Source: Armatimonadota bacterium (lineage in GTDB: Bacteria; Armatimonadota; Fimbriimonadia; Fimbriimonadales; Fimbriimonadaceae). Taken from it: a stretch of DNA of 64,000 bases. The stretch spans positions 417,115 to 481,114 of the forward strand of contig JAFDWS010000006.1 in NCBI GenBank assembly GCA_018268375.1, given 5' to 3'. The notes below the pieces were generated by a model. That model was not told the DNA's origin, made no database searches, and saw only the letters and a program-made list of their open reading frames with translations. Of the stretch, positions 1-7,934 are shown one piece after another; positions within the stretch are counted from its first letter, which is position 1, and each line of letters begins with the position of its first letter. Position numbers and translations under genes: made by a program.

Positions 1-1259
1 ACGACATAAACCCGCTCCTCCGGAACCACGGAGAGAAGCGGCGCCCCGGCCTGGGCGAGCCCGCCAAGCTGAACAAGCTTCCGCGAAACTCGACCAGTAA
101 TTGGCGAATAGAGCCTCGTGTGCTGCAAGTCGAGCTTTGCCGCCGTCAAGACGGCTCTGGCCTGGTCGACCTTGGCTTGAGCCTGCAATTGGGCTGCTTC
201 CTTGAGCCTCACCTTCTCGCCTGAGGCGTTGGCTGATTGGCTCAAGCCAAGCGATTGCCTCGCCCGGCCCTCAGCCGCAGCCAACCCTTTTTCGGCAGAT
301 TGGAGCCCGGCTTGCGCTGAAGCCGTAGCGGCGGACATTGCCCGGTGCCGTTGGACGGCCGAATCGAACCGCGAACGAGCTTGGCGAATCATCGCCTGGC
401 TTTGAGAGACCTTCACCTTCGCCTCGTCGAGTTCCGCCTGCCGCTGCTTGATCGCGGATTCGGCCGCAGCCCGCGCCTTCTCCGCCGTGTCCAAACCGGA
501 CTGTGCGTCGCTTTGCTCCCACCGGGCCAAGTCGAGGTCTCGCTGGCTCACGGCGCCAGCTTTGTAAAGTGTCTCCATCCGTGTGGCCTGCTTGGCGGCG
601 GTCTCCAACTTCACACGCGCTGCGTCAACAGAGGCTTGTGCCGCGCCCTCTTGCGACTTCGCCGCCTCCAGAGCCGCCGAGGCCGAGGCGACGCCGCCAG
701 TGGCACCTTGTTCGCCCCACTTGGCGTTCTCGACATCGATCTGTGCGCTCCTTTCGTCCTGGCTCGCGACCTGCTCGGTCGCCCGCGCCTCACCCACGTT
801 GGCTCGGGCTTGCCCGACCCCGGCTTCGGCGACCCCGACGCTGCCAGAGGCCTCGCCGACTGTTCCAGACGCAGTTGTCCGTTCTGCTTCGCCAAGGACG
901 CTCGTCAACCTCACGTCGATGCCCGCGGCTTGGGCGTCCGCGACCGCACTCTTGAGATTGGCCTCGGCGATATTCACCGCTGCCTCGTACTTCGACGGGT
1001 CGAGTTCAATGAGAAGGTCGCCGGCTTTGACTTCCTGGTTATCGTCGACGTGAAGCTTGGCGACATTCCCCGTAACCTGAGGCACGACCTGTACGACGTC
1101 CGCTGCGGTGGCAGCGTTGTCGGTCGTCTCGTAGCTCAAGCCGCGCACGTAGTTCGCCACTCCAAAGCCGACCGCCACGAGGATGGCGACGATGATGAGG
1201 GGCCGCAGCCAGCCCGGCCGCCCTTTCACCGGCGTCGGTTCTTCGATTGCGTCACTCAC
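1..1259 (-). CDS. HlyD/EmrA-type membrane-fusion protein (3' end beyond window)
   Basis: Periplasmic adaptor linking an inner-membrane pump to an outer-membrane channel. The GTG start at 1259 is fixed by a GTGA overlap with the TetR gene stop. Residues 1-20 are cytoplasmic, about 21-38 form one TM helix, and about 60-88 form a first lipoyl-like half-motif ending in LIELDP. A very Ala/Gln/Glu-rich region follows to about residue 370, read as a coiled-coil hairpin. The second half-motif contains YSPITGRV, then GAPLLSVVP, before the window edge at residue 419. The hairpin, roughly 280 residues, looks much longer than that of EmrA. The reading frame is open to base 1. A drug or solute pump partner would be expected beyond the window. 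The family is clear; the substrate is unknown. Confidence 0.85.
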   Translation of the reverse strand, partial: MSDAIEEPTPVKGRPGWLRPLIIVAILVAVGFGVANYVRGLSYETTDNAATAADVVQVVPQVTGNVAKLHVDDNQEVKAGDLLIELDPSKYEAAVNIAEANLKSAVADAQAAGIDVRLTSVLGEAERTTASGTVGEASGSVGVAEAGVGQARANVGEARATEQVASQDERSAQIDVENAKWGEQGATGGVASASAALEAAKSQEGAAQASVDAARVKLETAAKQATRMETLYKAGAVSQRDLDLARWEQSDAQSGLDTAEKARAAAESAIKQRQAELDEAKVKVSQSQAMIRQARSRFDSAVQRHRAMSAATASAQAGLQSAEKGLAAAEGRARQSLGLSQSANASGEKVRLKEAAQLQAQAKVDQARAVLTAAKLDLQHTRLYSPITGRVSRKLVQLGGLAQAGAPLLSVVPEERVYV

Positions 1260-1873
1260 GACACGCCTCCCTTGTGAACCTCGATTCCAGCCACGAGAAG
1301 CTCGGCAAGATCCTTGGCCTTGCGCTCTACGTCCTGTAGCGACCCGATTGCCTCCGGCCGCATGCTGTAGGGCATCAGACCGTTCGTGGCGAGGACCATT
1401 GACTCTGCGGCTTTGGAAGCATCGATCGGCCGGCACAGGCCCGATCGCTCGGCTTCATTGATCAGCTCGACGATAACCGCCGCCTCCCGGGCATGGCACG
1501 CCTCCCGCTTTGAGGTCAGCTGCTTCTTGAGCTTTTCAAACGACTCGTCCATGCTCCGTTGGTGGCGCAGGAACGTCTCCTGGCGGAACAGGACTCGCGC
1601 CACAAGCAGCATTTTCAGCCTGTCTATTGGAGAGCCGTTCGCGGCCGAAATTGCCCGCAGACGTTCGATCAAGGTCTGGTGGAGGCGGTCGACCCATGCG
1701 ATCCCAATCTCCTCTTTGCTGGCAAAGTGCAGGTAGACGGTGCCTTTTCCGATCCCCGCTTCTCGGGCGATCTCGTCCACCGTCGTCTTCTGATAACCGT
1801 AACGTTCGAACAAGGCATCGGCCACATCGACGATCTCGTCGGCAACGGTCGGGTTCTGAGTTTCTAAGTGCAT
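1256..1873 (-). CDS. TetR/AcrR family transcriptional regulator
   Basis: A 205-residue protein of normal TetR length. The N-terminal helix-turn-helix covers about residues 27-56, with TTVDEIAREAGIGKGTVY followed by LHF and SKEE, the classic TetR recognition helix. The C-terminal ligand-binding region is not family-specific to the eye. Its stop overlaps the GTG start of the membrane-fusion protein by 4 nt, so it heads an efflux operon and probably represses it in response to a pump substrate. An inverted repeat 29-45 nt upstream of its start is a plausible autoregulatory operator. The start is the first ATG of the frame, with no better candidate. Confidence 0.88.
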   Translation of the reverse strand: MHLETQNPTVADEIVDVADALFERYGYQKTTVDEIAREAGIGKGTVYLHFASKEEIGIAWVDRLHQTLIERLRAISAANGSPIDRLKMLLVARVLFRQETFLRHQRSMDESFEKLKKQLTSKREACHAREAAVIVELINEAERSGLCRPIDASKAAESMVLATNGLMPYSMRPEAIGSLQDVERKAKDLAELLVAGIEVHKGGVS

Positions 1874-1901
1874 GACCAGAAAACTAAATCAGTCAACAGT
1901 C

Positions 1902-1918
1902 AGTGTAACACGTACACT
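1902..1918. promoter_or_regulatory. Candidate TetR operator, inverted repeat
   Basis: AGTGTA and TACACT form perfect 6-nt arms around a 5-nt spacer, in the 108-bp gap between the divergent TetR gene and the cytochrome gene at 1982. Size and position suit a TetR-family autoregulatory site. Binding is inferred. Confidence 0.4.
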
Positions 1919-1959
1919 CCTGCCTTATAGGACCCTCAGACTCGCACCTTCGATTGACT

Positions 1960-1972
1960 CTGTCGTGTACAG
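1960..1972. promoter_or_regulatory. Second, weaker inverted repeat in the same gap
   Basis: CTGT and ACAG arms lie around a CGTGT spacer, 10 nt upstream of the start codon at 1982. It shares a GTGTA/GTACA-like core with the repeat at 1902-1918, so it may be a secondary operator acting on the cytochrome gene. Weak evidence. Confidence 0.25.
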
Positions 1973-1981
1973 TGGAAAGGC

Positions 1982-4900
1982 ATGTCCAAGCCTCTCGGTG
2001 TTGCATTCTTACTCGGCGCTTCTGCCTTTCTCGTGGCCGGGGTCGTCCAACCGGGTGCTGGCCGAGCTGTAAGGCCGCGCAAGATCGAGTTCAACCGAGA
2101 CGTGCGGCCCATCCTCACGGACAAGTGCTTCAAGTGCCACGGGAGCGACAAGAACGCGCTGATGGCGAACTTGGCCCTGAACGACCGAGCGTCAGCGACA
2201 GCGAAGTTGCGCGACGGCCGTTTTGCGATCGTTCCCGGCAAGCCGGGGCAGAGCGAGCTCGTAAGGCGCATCCGAAGCACGGATCAGGACGTGCTGATGC
2301 CACCGCCCGACACCCACAAGGTGCTTTCGCCGGACGACAAGGACACGCTCGAAGAGTGGATCCGCCAGGGCGCTGAGTACAAGCCACACTGGGGGTTCGT
2401 CCCGCCCCAAGCCGTCCAGCCTCCGGCCGTCAAGGACGCGGCTTGGCCCAAGAACGACATCGACAGATTCATCCTCGCAAAATTGGAGGAGGAGGGTCTG
2501 CGACCCTCGCCTGAGGCGGACAAGGCGACGCTCCTTCGGCGGGTCTCGCTTGATCTCATTGGTTTGCCGCCGACGGCCTCCGAACTCGACGCGTTCTTGA
2601 ACGACACCTCTCCAAACGCCTATGAGAAAGTGGTCGACCGCTTGCTCGCCTCGAGAAGGTACGGCGAGCGTATGGCCATGGATTGGATGGACATCGCCCG
2701 CTATGCCGACAGTAACGGTTACCAAGCCGACTACGAGCGGTACCAATGGCGCTGGCGAGACTGGGTCATCGATTCCTACAACGAAAACCTGCCTTACGAC
2801 GAGTTCATCGTTGACCAGGTCGCTGGCGACCTCCTCCCCAACGCCACGTTGTCCCAGAAGATAGCGACCGGATTCGGCCGCAACCACCGGATCAACACCG
2901 AGGGTGGCGTCATCGCCGAGGAATGGCGGGTCGAGAACGTGATCGATCGTGTCGAGACCACATCGGCGGCGTTCTTGGGCCTAACTTCAGGCTGCGCACG
3001 GTGCCACAGCCACAAGTACGATCCGATCACGCAAAAGGACTTCTACCGCCTCTTCGCCTACTTCAACAATGTTCCGGAGAGCGGGACTGGCGAAGAGAGG
3101 CCGATCAACCACCCACCAACGATGCGTGCGCCGACACCGGTGCAAACGCAGAGGCTGAAGGTGCTCGACGAGCGCATCCGGTCGCTTGACGGTGACCTCT
3201 TAGCCGTCGTTGACCGCAATATCGAGAAGACGGCGACAATGACCGTGCCAGAGCGGACGATGTCTGACGCTCTCGCACACTCTCTCATCGGCCGCTGGAA
3301 GTTCACCGATCCACCGGTCGCCGTCGGCTCGAAACCGGAAACCGGTGTGAACCTTATCGATCCGCCCAAGGTCGTCGGAAAACCGAGCTTCGAGTTGGGC
3401 CGCTCGACGGGCGCCGTCGTGACCAACCAGGAGAGCTATCTCGACCTCGGCAAAGTGGGCGACTTCGACAAGGACGACGCCTTCACTTACGGCGGCTGGG
3501 TCTGGTCTGAGGACGGTCGCGGCGCGCCTTTCGCCAAGATGGACACCGCCAACGCGTACCGTGGTTGGGACTGCATGTTCATCAACGGCGTGGTCTACGT
3601 CCACCTCATCAATCGTTTCCCCGAGAACACGCTGAAAGTCATTACGCGGACCCCGTTCCCCAACAAGCGCTGGAACCACTTGATGATCACGTACGACGGC
3701 TCGCGCAAGCCAGAGGGCCTGAAGGTCTACATCAACGGGAAAGCGGCCGACCAATACGCCGAGATCAACAGCTTGACGGAGACGATCAAAACCAATGTCC
3801 CGCTCACGGTCGGTCGGCGCACCGGCTCCGAGCTGTTCAATGGCAAAGTCGACGACCTCCAACTTTTCTCTCGCGCCCTGACCGCCGATGAGGTCGCCTG
3901 GATTGCCGACGTCGACCCCGCCAAGACTTTGCTCGGCATCCCGCCGGCAAAGCGCACATTCGAGCAAAAGCGGGAAATCGCTCGCATGGTGCTCCTCCAA
4001 ACAGATAAGGACTTCGCCAAGACTTCTGGCAAACGTGACGCCGCTGCGGCAGAGCGGGACAGCGTGGACGCCTCGATCCCAACGCTGATGGTCATGCAGG
4101 AGATGCCCAAGCCGCGGGATTGCTTCGTGCTCGTTCGCGGTCAATACGACAAGCATGGGGAACCCGTCACCGCAGGCGTGCCTCAGTTCCTCCCACCGCT
4201 TCCCAAGGGCGCCCCCAACAACCGGCTCGGACTTGCCCGATGGATCGCATCGCCCGATAACCCCTTGACCGCGCGCGTCACCGTCAACCGATGGTGGGAG
4301 CGGTTCTTTGGAACGGGAATCGTGGCAACCAGCGAGGACATGGGCACTCGCGCTGAATTCCCTTCGCACCCCGAATTGTTGGACTGGCTTGCCAACGAGT
4401 TCGTGAGGCTCAAGTGGGACACGAAGGCGATGCTGAAGGAGATCGTCATGAGCGCCACGTATCGACAGTCGTCCGTGGTCACTCCGGAACTCCTGGCCAA
4501 AGACCCTCAGAACCGGTTGCTCGCGCGTGGACCGCGCTTCCGCCTGACGGCTGAAGTCATTCGTGACCAGGCCCTCTACGCTGCCGGCATGCTCTTCAAC
4601 AAGATCGGCGGGCCCTCAGTCAAGCCTTATCAGCCGGAAGGCATCTGGGACGAGACGAGCTTTTACGGCAACCTGCACAACTATCGACCGGACGCGGGCC
4701 TCGACCGATACCGCCGTTCCCTCTACACGATTTGGAAGCGCACGGCAGCACCGCCGGAGATGCTGACGTTCGATGCACCATCTCGTGAGACCTGTCGCGT
4801 CCGCAGAGCCAGGACGAACACGCCGCTGCAAGCCCTCACGCTGCTCAACGACGAAACTTTCGTGGAGGCGGCAAGAGCACTGGCGCAGAACTCCCTCAAG

Positions 4901-5164
4901 TCGAGCGCCAACGCCGATGCGGCCATTGGTAGAGCATTTCGAGCCCTCCTCGGAAGGAAACCGACGACCAAGGAGGCTCAAACGCTAGCCAGCGGGTATT
5001 CAAGGTTCCTGGCCAAGTACTCGGCAGACCCGAAAAGTGCGGAGGCATTGATCGGAGAAGGAGCGTATCCACGCGAGCCAAAGTTGCCGGTGCCGCAGGT
5101 GGCAGCGATGACCGTGGTGTGCAGCACGATCCTCAATTTGGACGAGACTGTCACGAAAGAGTGA
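1982..5164 (+). CDS. PSCyt1-DUF1549-LamG-DUF1553 secreted c-type cytochrome
   Basis: A 1060-residue protein with an N-terminal signal peptide (hydrophobic residues about 5-23). A first haem site CFKCH lies at residues 49-53, in the usual 'VRPIL-dKCFkCHG' setting. DUF1549 spans roughly 150-355 and carries a second CxxCH (CARCH, about residue 337) followed by KYDP. A LamG-like jelly roll occupies about 450-630, and DUF1553 about 750-1000 ends in the usual LNLDE. The order matches large Planctomycetes/Verrucomicrobia proteins thought to take part in extracellular polysaccharide use; the reaction is unproven. These genes are normally followed by a DUF1501 gene, which is absent here: the next gene is on the other strand. 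The start has GGAAAGG directly upstream. Confidence 0.88.
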   Translation: MSKPLGVAFLLGASAFLVAGVVQPGAGRAVRPRKIEFNRDVRPILTDKCFKCHGSDKNALMANLALNDRASATAKLRDGRFAIVPGKPGQSELVRRIRSTDQDVLMPPPDTHKVLSPDDKDTLEEWIRQGAEYKPHWGFVPPQAVQPPAVKDAAWPKNDIDRFILAKLEEEGLRPSPEADKATLLRRVSLDLIGLPPTASELDAFLNDTSPNAYEKVVDRLLASRRYGERMAMDWMDIARYADSNGYQADYERYQWRWRDWVIDSYNENLPYDEFIVDQVAGDLLPNATLSQKIATGFGRNHRINTEGGVIAEEWRVENVIDRVETTSAAFLGLTSGCARCHSHKYDPITQKDFYRLFAYFNNVPESGTGEERPINHPPTMRAPTPVQTQRLKVLDERIRSLDGDLLAVVDRNIEKTATMTVPERTMSDALAHSLIGRWKFTDPPVAVGSKPETGVNLIDPPKVVGKPSFELGRSTGAVVTNQESYLDLGKVGDFDKDDAFTYGGWVWSEDGRGAPFAKMDTANAYRGWDCMFINGVVYVHLINRFPENTLKVITRTPFPNKRWNHLMITYDGSRKPEGLKVYINGKAADQYAEINSLTETIKTNVPLTVGRRTGSELFNGKVDDLQLFSRALTADEVAWIADVDPAKTLLGIPPAKRTFEQKREIARMVLLQTDKDFAKTSGKRDAAAAERDSVDASIPTLMVMQEMPKPRDCFVLVRGQYDKHGEPVTAGVPQFLPPLPKGAPNNRLGLARWIASPDNPLTARVTVNRWWERFFGTGIVATSEDMGTRAEFPSHPELLDWLANEFVRLKWDTKAMLKEIVMSATYRQSSVVTPELLAKDPQNRLLARGPRFRLTAEVIRDQALYAAGMLFNKIGGPSVKPYQPEGIWDETSFYGNLHNYRPDAGLDRYRRSLYTIWKRTAAPPEMLTFDAPSRETCRVRRARTNTPLQALTLLNDETFVEAARALAQNSLKSSANADAAIGRAFRALLGRKPTTKEAQTLASGYSRFLAKYSADPKSAEALIGEGAYPREPKLPVPQVAAMTVVCSTILNLDETVTKE

Positions 5165-5170
5165 CGCGTC

Positions 5171-5443
5171 TTAGCGGCGAGGCAACCAGCCGAGCAACCA
5201 TTCAGGCTTGAGCTTGAGGATCAGAGCTACCGTGCCTACGACGATCCAAAGGGCGGCTATCAGCAAGGGATAGCGGAGGACGCACCGCGTGTCCTTGCGT
5301 TGGTGGAAATACGCGAATACGTAGAAGATCGCAGCCAAGTAGGCAGCTCCAGGAAGCACGAACGGACCGAGGAGCAAGGCCACGGTCGCACACTTGCAGA
5401 ATGTGAACGCGATTCCCTCGTAGACGTCACCTTTCGTCTTCAT
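5171..5443 (-). CDS. Small two-TM membrane protein, last gene of radical SAM/Lgt-like cassette
   Basis: A 90-residue protein of unknown family. Two hydrophobic segments (about 19-45 and 57-77) are joined by a short basic loop (FHQRKD), and the C-terminus is basic (LPRR). The start at 5443 is chosen because its ATG overlaps the stop of the preceding gene as ATGA; a longer in-frame reading would run through that neighbour. Co-translation with the zinc-ribbon and Lgt-like genes suggests a shared membrane job. No enzymatic motif is visible. Confidence 0.72.
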   Translation of the reverse strand: MKTKGDVYEGIAFTFCKCATVALLLGPFVLPGAAYLAAIFYVFAYFHQRKDTRCVLRYPLLIAALWIVVGTVALILKLKPEWLLGWLPRR

Positions 5444-5715
5444 CGCCTGACCTTGATGAGGAGTCCGATCAAGACCAGAGGGATTGCTAACAGCCCGATT
5501 CCGAGGAGGACTGTCTGGAGATTGCCGTTCATTCCTTGAGAAAGCATGAGCAGGCAACCCCCGAAGAGGCCCGCGGGACAACCAATGACCCCGAGGAGCA
5601 CGGCGAGAACGATCGTCCCCGGTGGTGTTGTCGCCCGGTTGCACACGGGACACACTTTCGCATCGAGCGGCATCTCTGCCTTGCATCGCGGGCAAACCCG
5701 TACGGGTGCTTTCAT
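5440..5715 (-). CDS. Zinc-ribbon small membrane protein
   Basis: A 91-residue protein. Residues 8-26 hold a CPRC ... CPVC double-knuckle zinc ribbon, followed by two TM segments (about 34-58 and 66-87) and a short basic tail. Zinc ribbons of this type at the N-terminus of small bacterial membrane proteins are common but carry no defined function. It overlaps both neighbours by 4 nt: its ATG sits in the stop of the Lgt-like gene, and its stop contains the ATG of the next gene. It is therefore part of a translationally coupled set. Confidence 0.75.
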   Translation of the reverse strand: MKAPVRVCPRCKAEMPLDAKVCPVCNRATTPPGTIVLAVLLGVIGCPAGLFGGCLLMLSQGMNGNLQTVLLGIGLLAIPLVLIGLLIKVRR

Positions 5716-6392
5716 GGAACGGCCTCCAGCGGCATTTTACGCCGCCGCGCCAAGACGACCAACGCGATCCCTGAGCTCACGGCCAGCTCGATTCCCAGCC
5801 ATTGCATCGTGCTCAAGCCGAAGACGAGCGTTCGATCTCGGAAGAACTCGAGAAAGAACCTCGTCGCCCCCCAGAGGGCTAAGTAAATCGCGAACAAGGG
5901 CGCTTCGCTCCATCGAGATCGGACCACAAGGAGGACGGTCAAAATCACGAACGCTGCCGCAGACGAATACAGTTGGGAAGGGTGCCTCCAAGCCCCAGCT
6001 TGATAAACGGCCCACGGCACATCCGTCGGGGATCCAACGCAGCAAGGGTTCAGGAAGCATCCAATCCTCCCCACACCCTCGCCCGCCGCCAAAGCAAGGG
6101 CAAAAGCACCGCCAGTCGCACCGCGAATCCCCCAAGCCTTCTTCGCGACCTCAACGGCGAGCCAGCCGATCAAGATGCCGGGCAGGATGGCCCTGCCCCC
6201 TGACGCCGGATCCAGCGCTGCGGACGGCCGCCCTGCCGAAAGCGCTTCGAAGACCTTGGCACCGATCAATCCGACAGAGAGCCCGACGATCGCCAGCGGC
6301 AAGAGCCTCAAGCCGAACCCGCGGGACGCCCACACGAAGACGGCAAGTCCCGTGAGATAACCGAGTCCCGTAAAAAGCTCGCCTGCTGTCAT
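5712..6392 (-). CDS. Divergent prolipoprotein diacylglyceryl transferase-like (Lgt-like) membrane protein
   Basis: A 226-residue polytopic membrane protein of the Lgt fold. Visible Lgt signatures are GRIGCFLNPCC (counterpart of the GRIGNFINGE signature), HPSQLY, and a late FFLEFFRD. It differs from housekeeping Lgt: the conserved HGG segment reads LPG, so the catalytic-site His is missing, and Asn of the GRIGN signature is Cys. It is also short (canonical Lgt is about 260-300). This fits an Lgt-like paralogue rather than the lipoprotein enzyme. Its ATG overlaps the stop of the radical SAM gene, and two small membrane genes follow. Inference: acyl/glyceryl-lipid chemistry on another acceptor. 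Fold confident, function open. Confidence 0.8.
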   Translation of the reverse strand: MTAGELFTGLGYLTGLAVFVWASRGFGLRLLPLAIVGLSVGLIGAKVFEALSAGRPSAALDPASGGRAILPGILIGWLAVEVAKKAWGIRGATGGAFALALAAGEGVGRIGCFLNPCCVGSPTDVPWAVYQAGAWRHPSQLYSSAAAFVILTVLLVVRSRWSEAPLFAIYLALWGATRFFLEFFRDRTLVFGLSTMQWLGIELAVSSGIALVVLARRRKMPLEAVP

Positions 6393-7933
6393 TGCGCCAT
6401 CGGGAGGGGCTCAAGCTCGGGGAAGTCGGTGGCATCGGCAAACAGCCACCGCCAGCAGAAGGAGTAGCGGCGCGGATCCTCTTCGAACGTTCCGACGTGA
6501 ACGCAGCATTGGCGGATGCGGGCTTCATGGAAGGTGTGCGCGTCCATGAACATCTTCACTGTGAAACGTTTCGTGCGACGGGCGAGTTCTCGGAGGCCTG
6601 CATCGCTTGATGCGCGCTTGGCCGCAATGGCCTCGACCGCCTCCGCCACGCCTGGTATGCAGCCGCACAATCGGAACAAATCCCGCGCGACATCCAGGGA
6701 GCGAGGAGCTTTCTGCTCGCTGAAGAGCCTTTGGAGCGCGCCGCTCTTGACCATTTCTTTCACGGCGTCCGACGCCCCCTCGAAGGCAATAGTGTTCGCC
6801 ACCAAGTGAAGATGCTTCCTCAACTCCTCCCGGCCAACGACATCGATCAGCGACCTCCACCTGCTCTCTTTGTCTTGAATGAAATAGGCGATGTCGCAGC
6901 AATCCCGGTGCGAGCAGGGCAACGGAATGAAGTCGCTGGCCTTGATTCGGCCAGCCGTCTGCGCCTCAATACGCCGCAGGACGCCAGTCGGGGTCAAGCG
7001 TCGCTCGGGGTCGAAGCCGGGATTGCGCCCGCTGCCAAAGACGGGCTGGATCGCTAGGCCGCCGACGTTCCGCGAATCGAGAGCGATCGTGGCGACCGCT
7101 CCGATCTCATGGTCATTGACAGCTTGCGTGGCGGTCATGACCAATGTGGTCGGCACGTCCGCCTCCTTCAGGCGGGCGACAACCTTCGCTTTCTCTTCGG
7201 TCAAGTCCTCTCCACGAAGAGCCCGGTGTGTGGCTTCGGTCATTCCATCGAACTGAAGATAGACCTCCAATCGCCCTGCCAAACCGCGCAACGAATCTAA
7301 AAGAGCGTCGTCCCGCGCAATACGACGCCCGTTCGTGTTCAAGAGAATGCGGGTGATCGGCAGGTCTCGTAGCCGCTCGATGAGTTGACCAATATCCGGG
7401 CGCACGGTCGGCTCGCCCCCGCTCAGCATCAGCACGCTGATCTTTCCGCCTTCGCGATGGATCATCGTCTCGACCGTCCGCAGGAGTTCGTCGGCACTGG
7501 GGCGCAGTGGCTGGCTGAGGGCGGAGCCGGGATCCAATGCACTTGCGTAGCACGTTGGGCAGCGGAAGTTGCAATGCTCCGTCACATTGAGAAGCAGGAT
7601 GCAGGTGTGCTGTCCATGACTCCCTGGCAAGCCGTCCCGATAAGCGTCAGGGAAGCCGCGATCATCGCCGGGCCGGTCGGGCACCGGGCACAGGGTCGGC
7701 GTGCTCCAACCCCGACGCGCCAGCCACAGGTCGGCGTCCTCTTCGTACAAGCTCTCCGTCTCCCCATGCTCGTTACACCAACGCCGCATCCAGACGCTCC
7801 CTTCGCGAACGACGAGGGCCCCGTCCTTCCAGACACCAGGATCATCAGACCTTCGACGGCTCTCTGCGAAGCATGCTGGGCAAACCGTCCGCGTGTACTC
7901 CTCGATGACGTAGCTTCGAGGTTGGAGGGCCAT
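6389..7933 (-). CDS. Radical SAM enzyme resembling tetraether lipid synthase (Tes/MJ0619 type)
   Basis: A 514-residue protein. Residues 18-21 form CPAC in a TRTVCPACF context. The radical SAM cluster motif CNFRCPTC is at 121-128, with SGGEPT at 171-176. A cysteine group PCSHRDCC lies mid-protein, and the C-terminus reads FMDAHTF ... RQCCVHVG ... FCW. Archaeal tetraether synthase has the same plan: an N-terminal CxxC metal site, the radical SAM core, auxiliary Fe-S clusters, and a late FMDxxxF...CCxH segment. I read this as a bacterial member of that family; the substrate is not proven. The start at 7933 lies 1 nt after the ABC-gene stop; a longer reading would run into that gene. It overlaps the Lgt-like gene by ATGA. 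Confidence 0.8.
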   Translation of the reverse strand: MALQPRSYVIEEYTRTVCPACFAESRRRSDDPGVWKDGALVVREGSVWMRRWCNEHGETESLYEEDADLWLARRGWSTPTLCPVPDRPGDDRGFPDAYRDGLPGSHGQHTCILLLNVTEHCNFRCPTCYASALDPGSALSQPLRPSADELLRTVETMIHREGGKISVLMLSGGEPTVRPDIGQLIERLRDLPITRILLNTNGRRIARDDALLDSLRGLAGRLEVYLQFDGMTEATHRALRGEDLTEEKAKVVARLKEADVPTTLVMTATQAVNDHEIGAVATIALDSRNVGGLAIQPVFGSGRNPGFDPERRLTPTGVLRRIEAQTAGRIKASDFIPLPCSHRDCCDIAYFIQDKESRWRSLIDVVGREELRKHLHLVANTIAFEGASDAVKEMVKSGALQRLFSEQKAPRSLDVARDLFRLCGCIPGVAEAVEAIAAKRASSDAGLRELARRTKRFTVKMFMDAHTFHEARIRQCCVHVGTFEEDPRRYSFCWRWLFADATDFPELEPLPMAQ

Positions 7934-7934
7934 C

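Noticed and set aside
345..1277. 310-codon plus-strand frame
   Set aside because: Antisense to the membrane-fusion protein, which is supported by its lipoyl motifs and the GTGA junction.
3200..4369. 389-codon frame on the minus strand
   Set aside because: Antisense to the DUF1549/DUF1553 protein. No recognisable motif or ribosome binding site.
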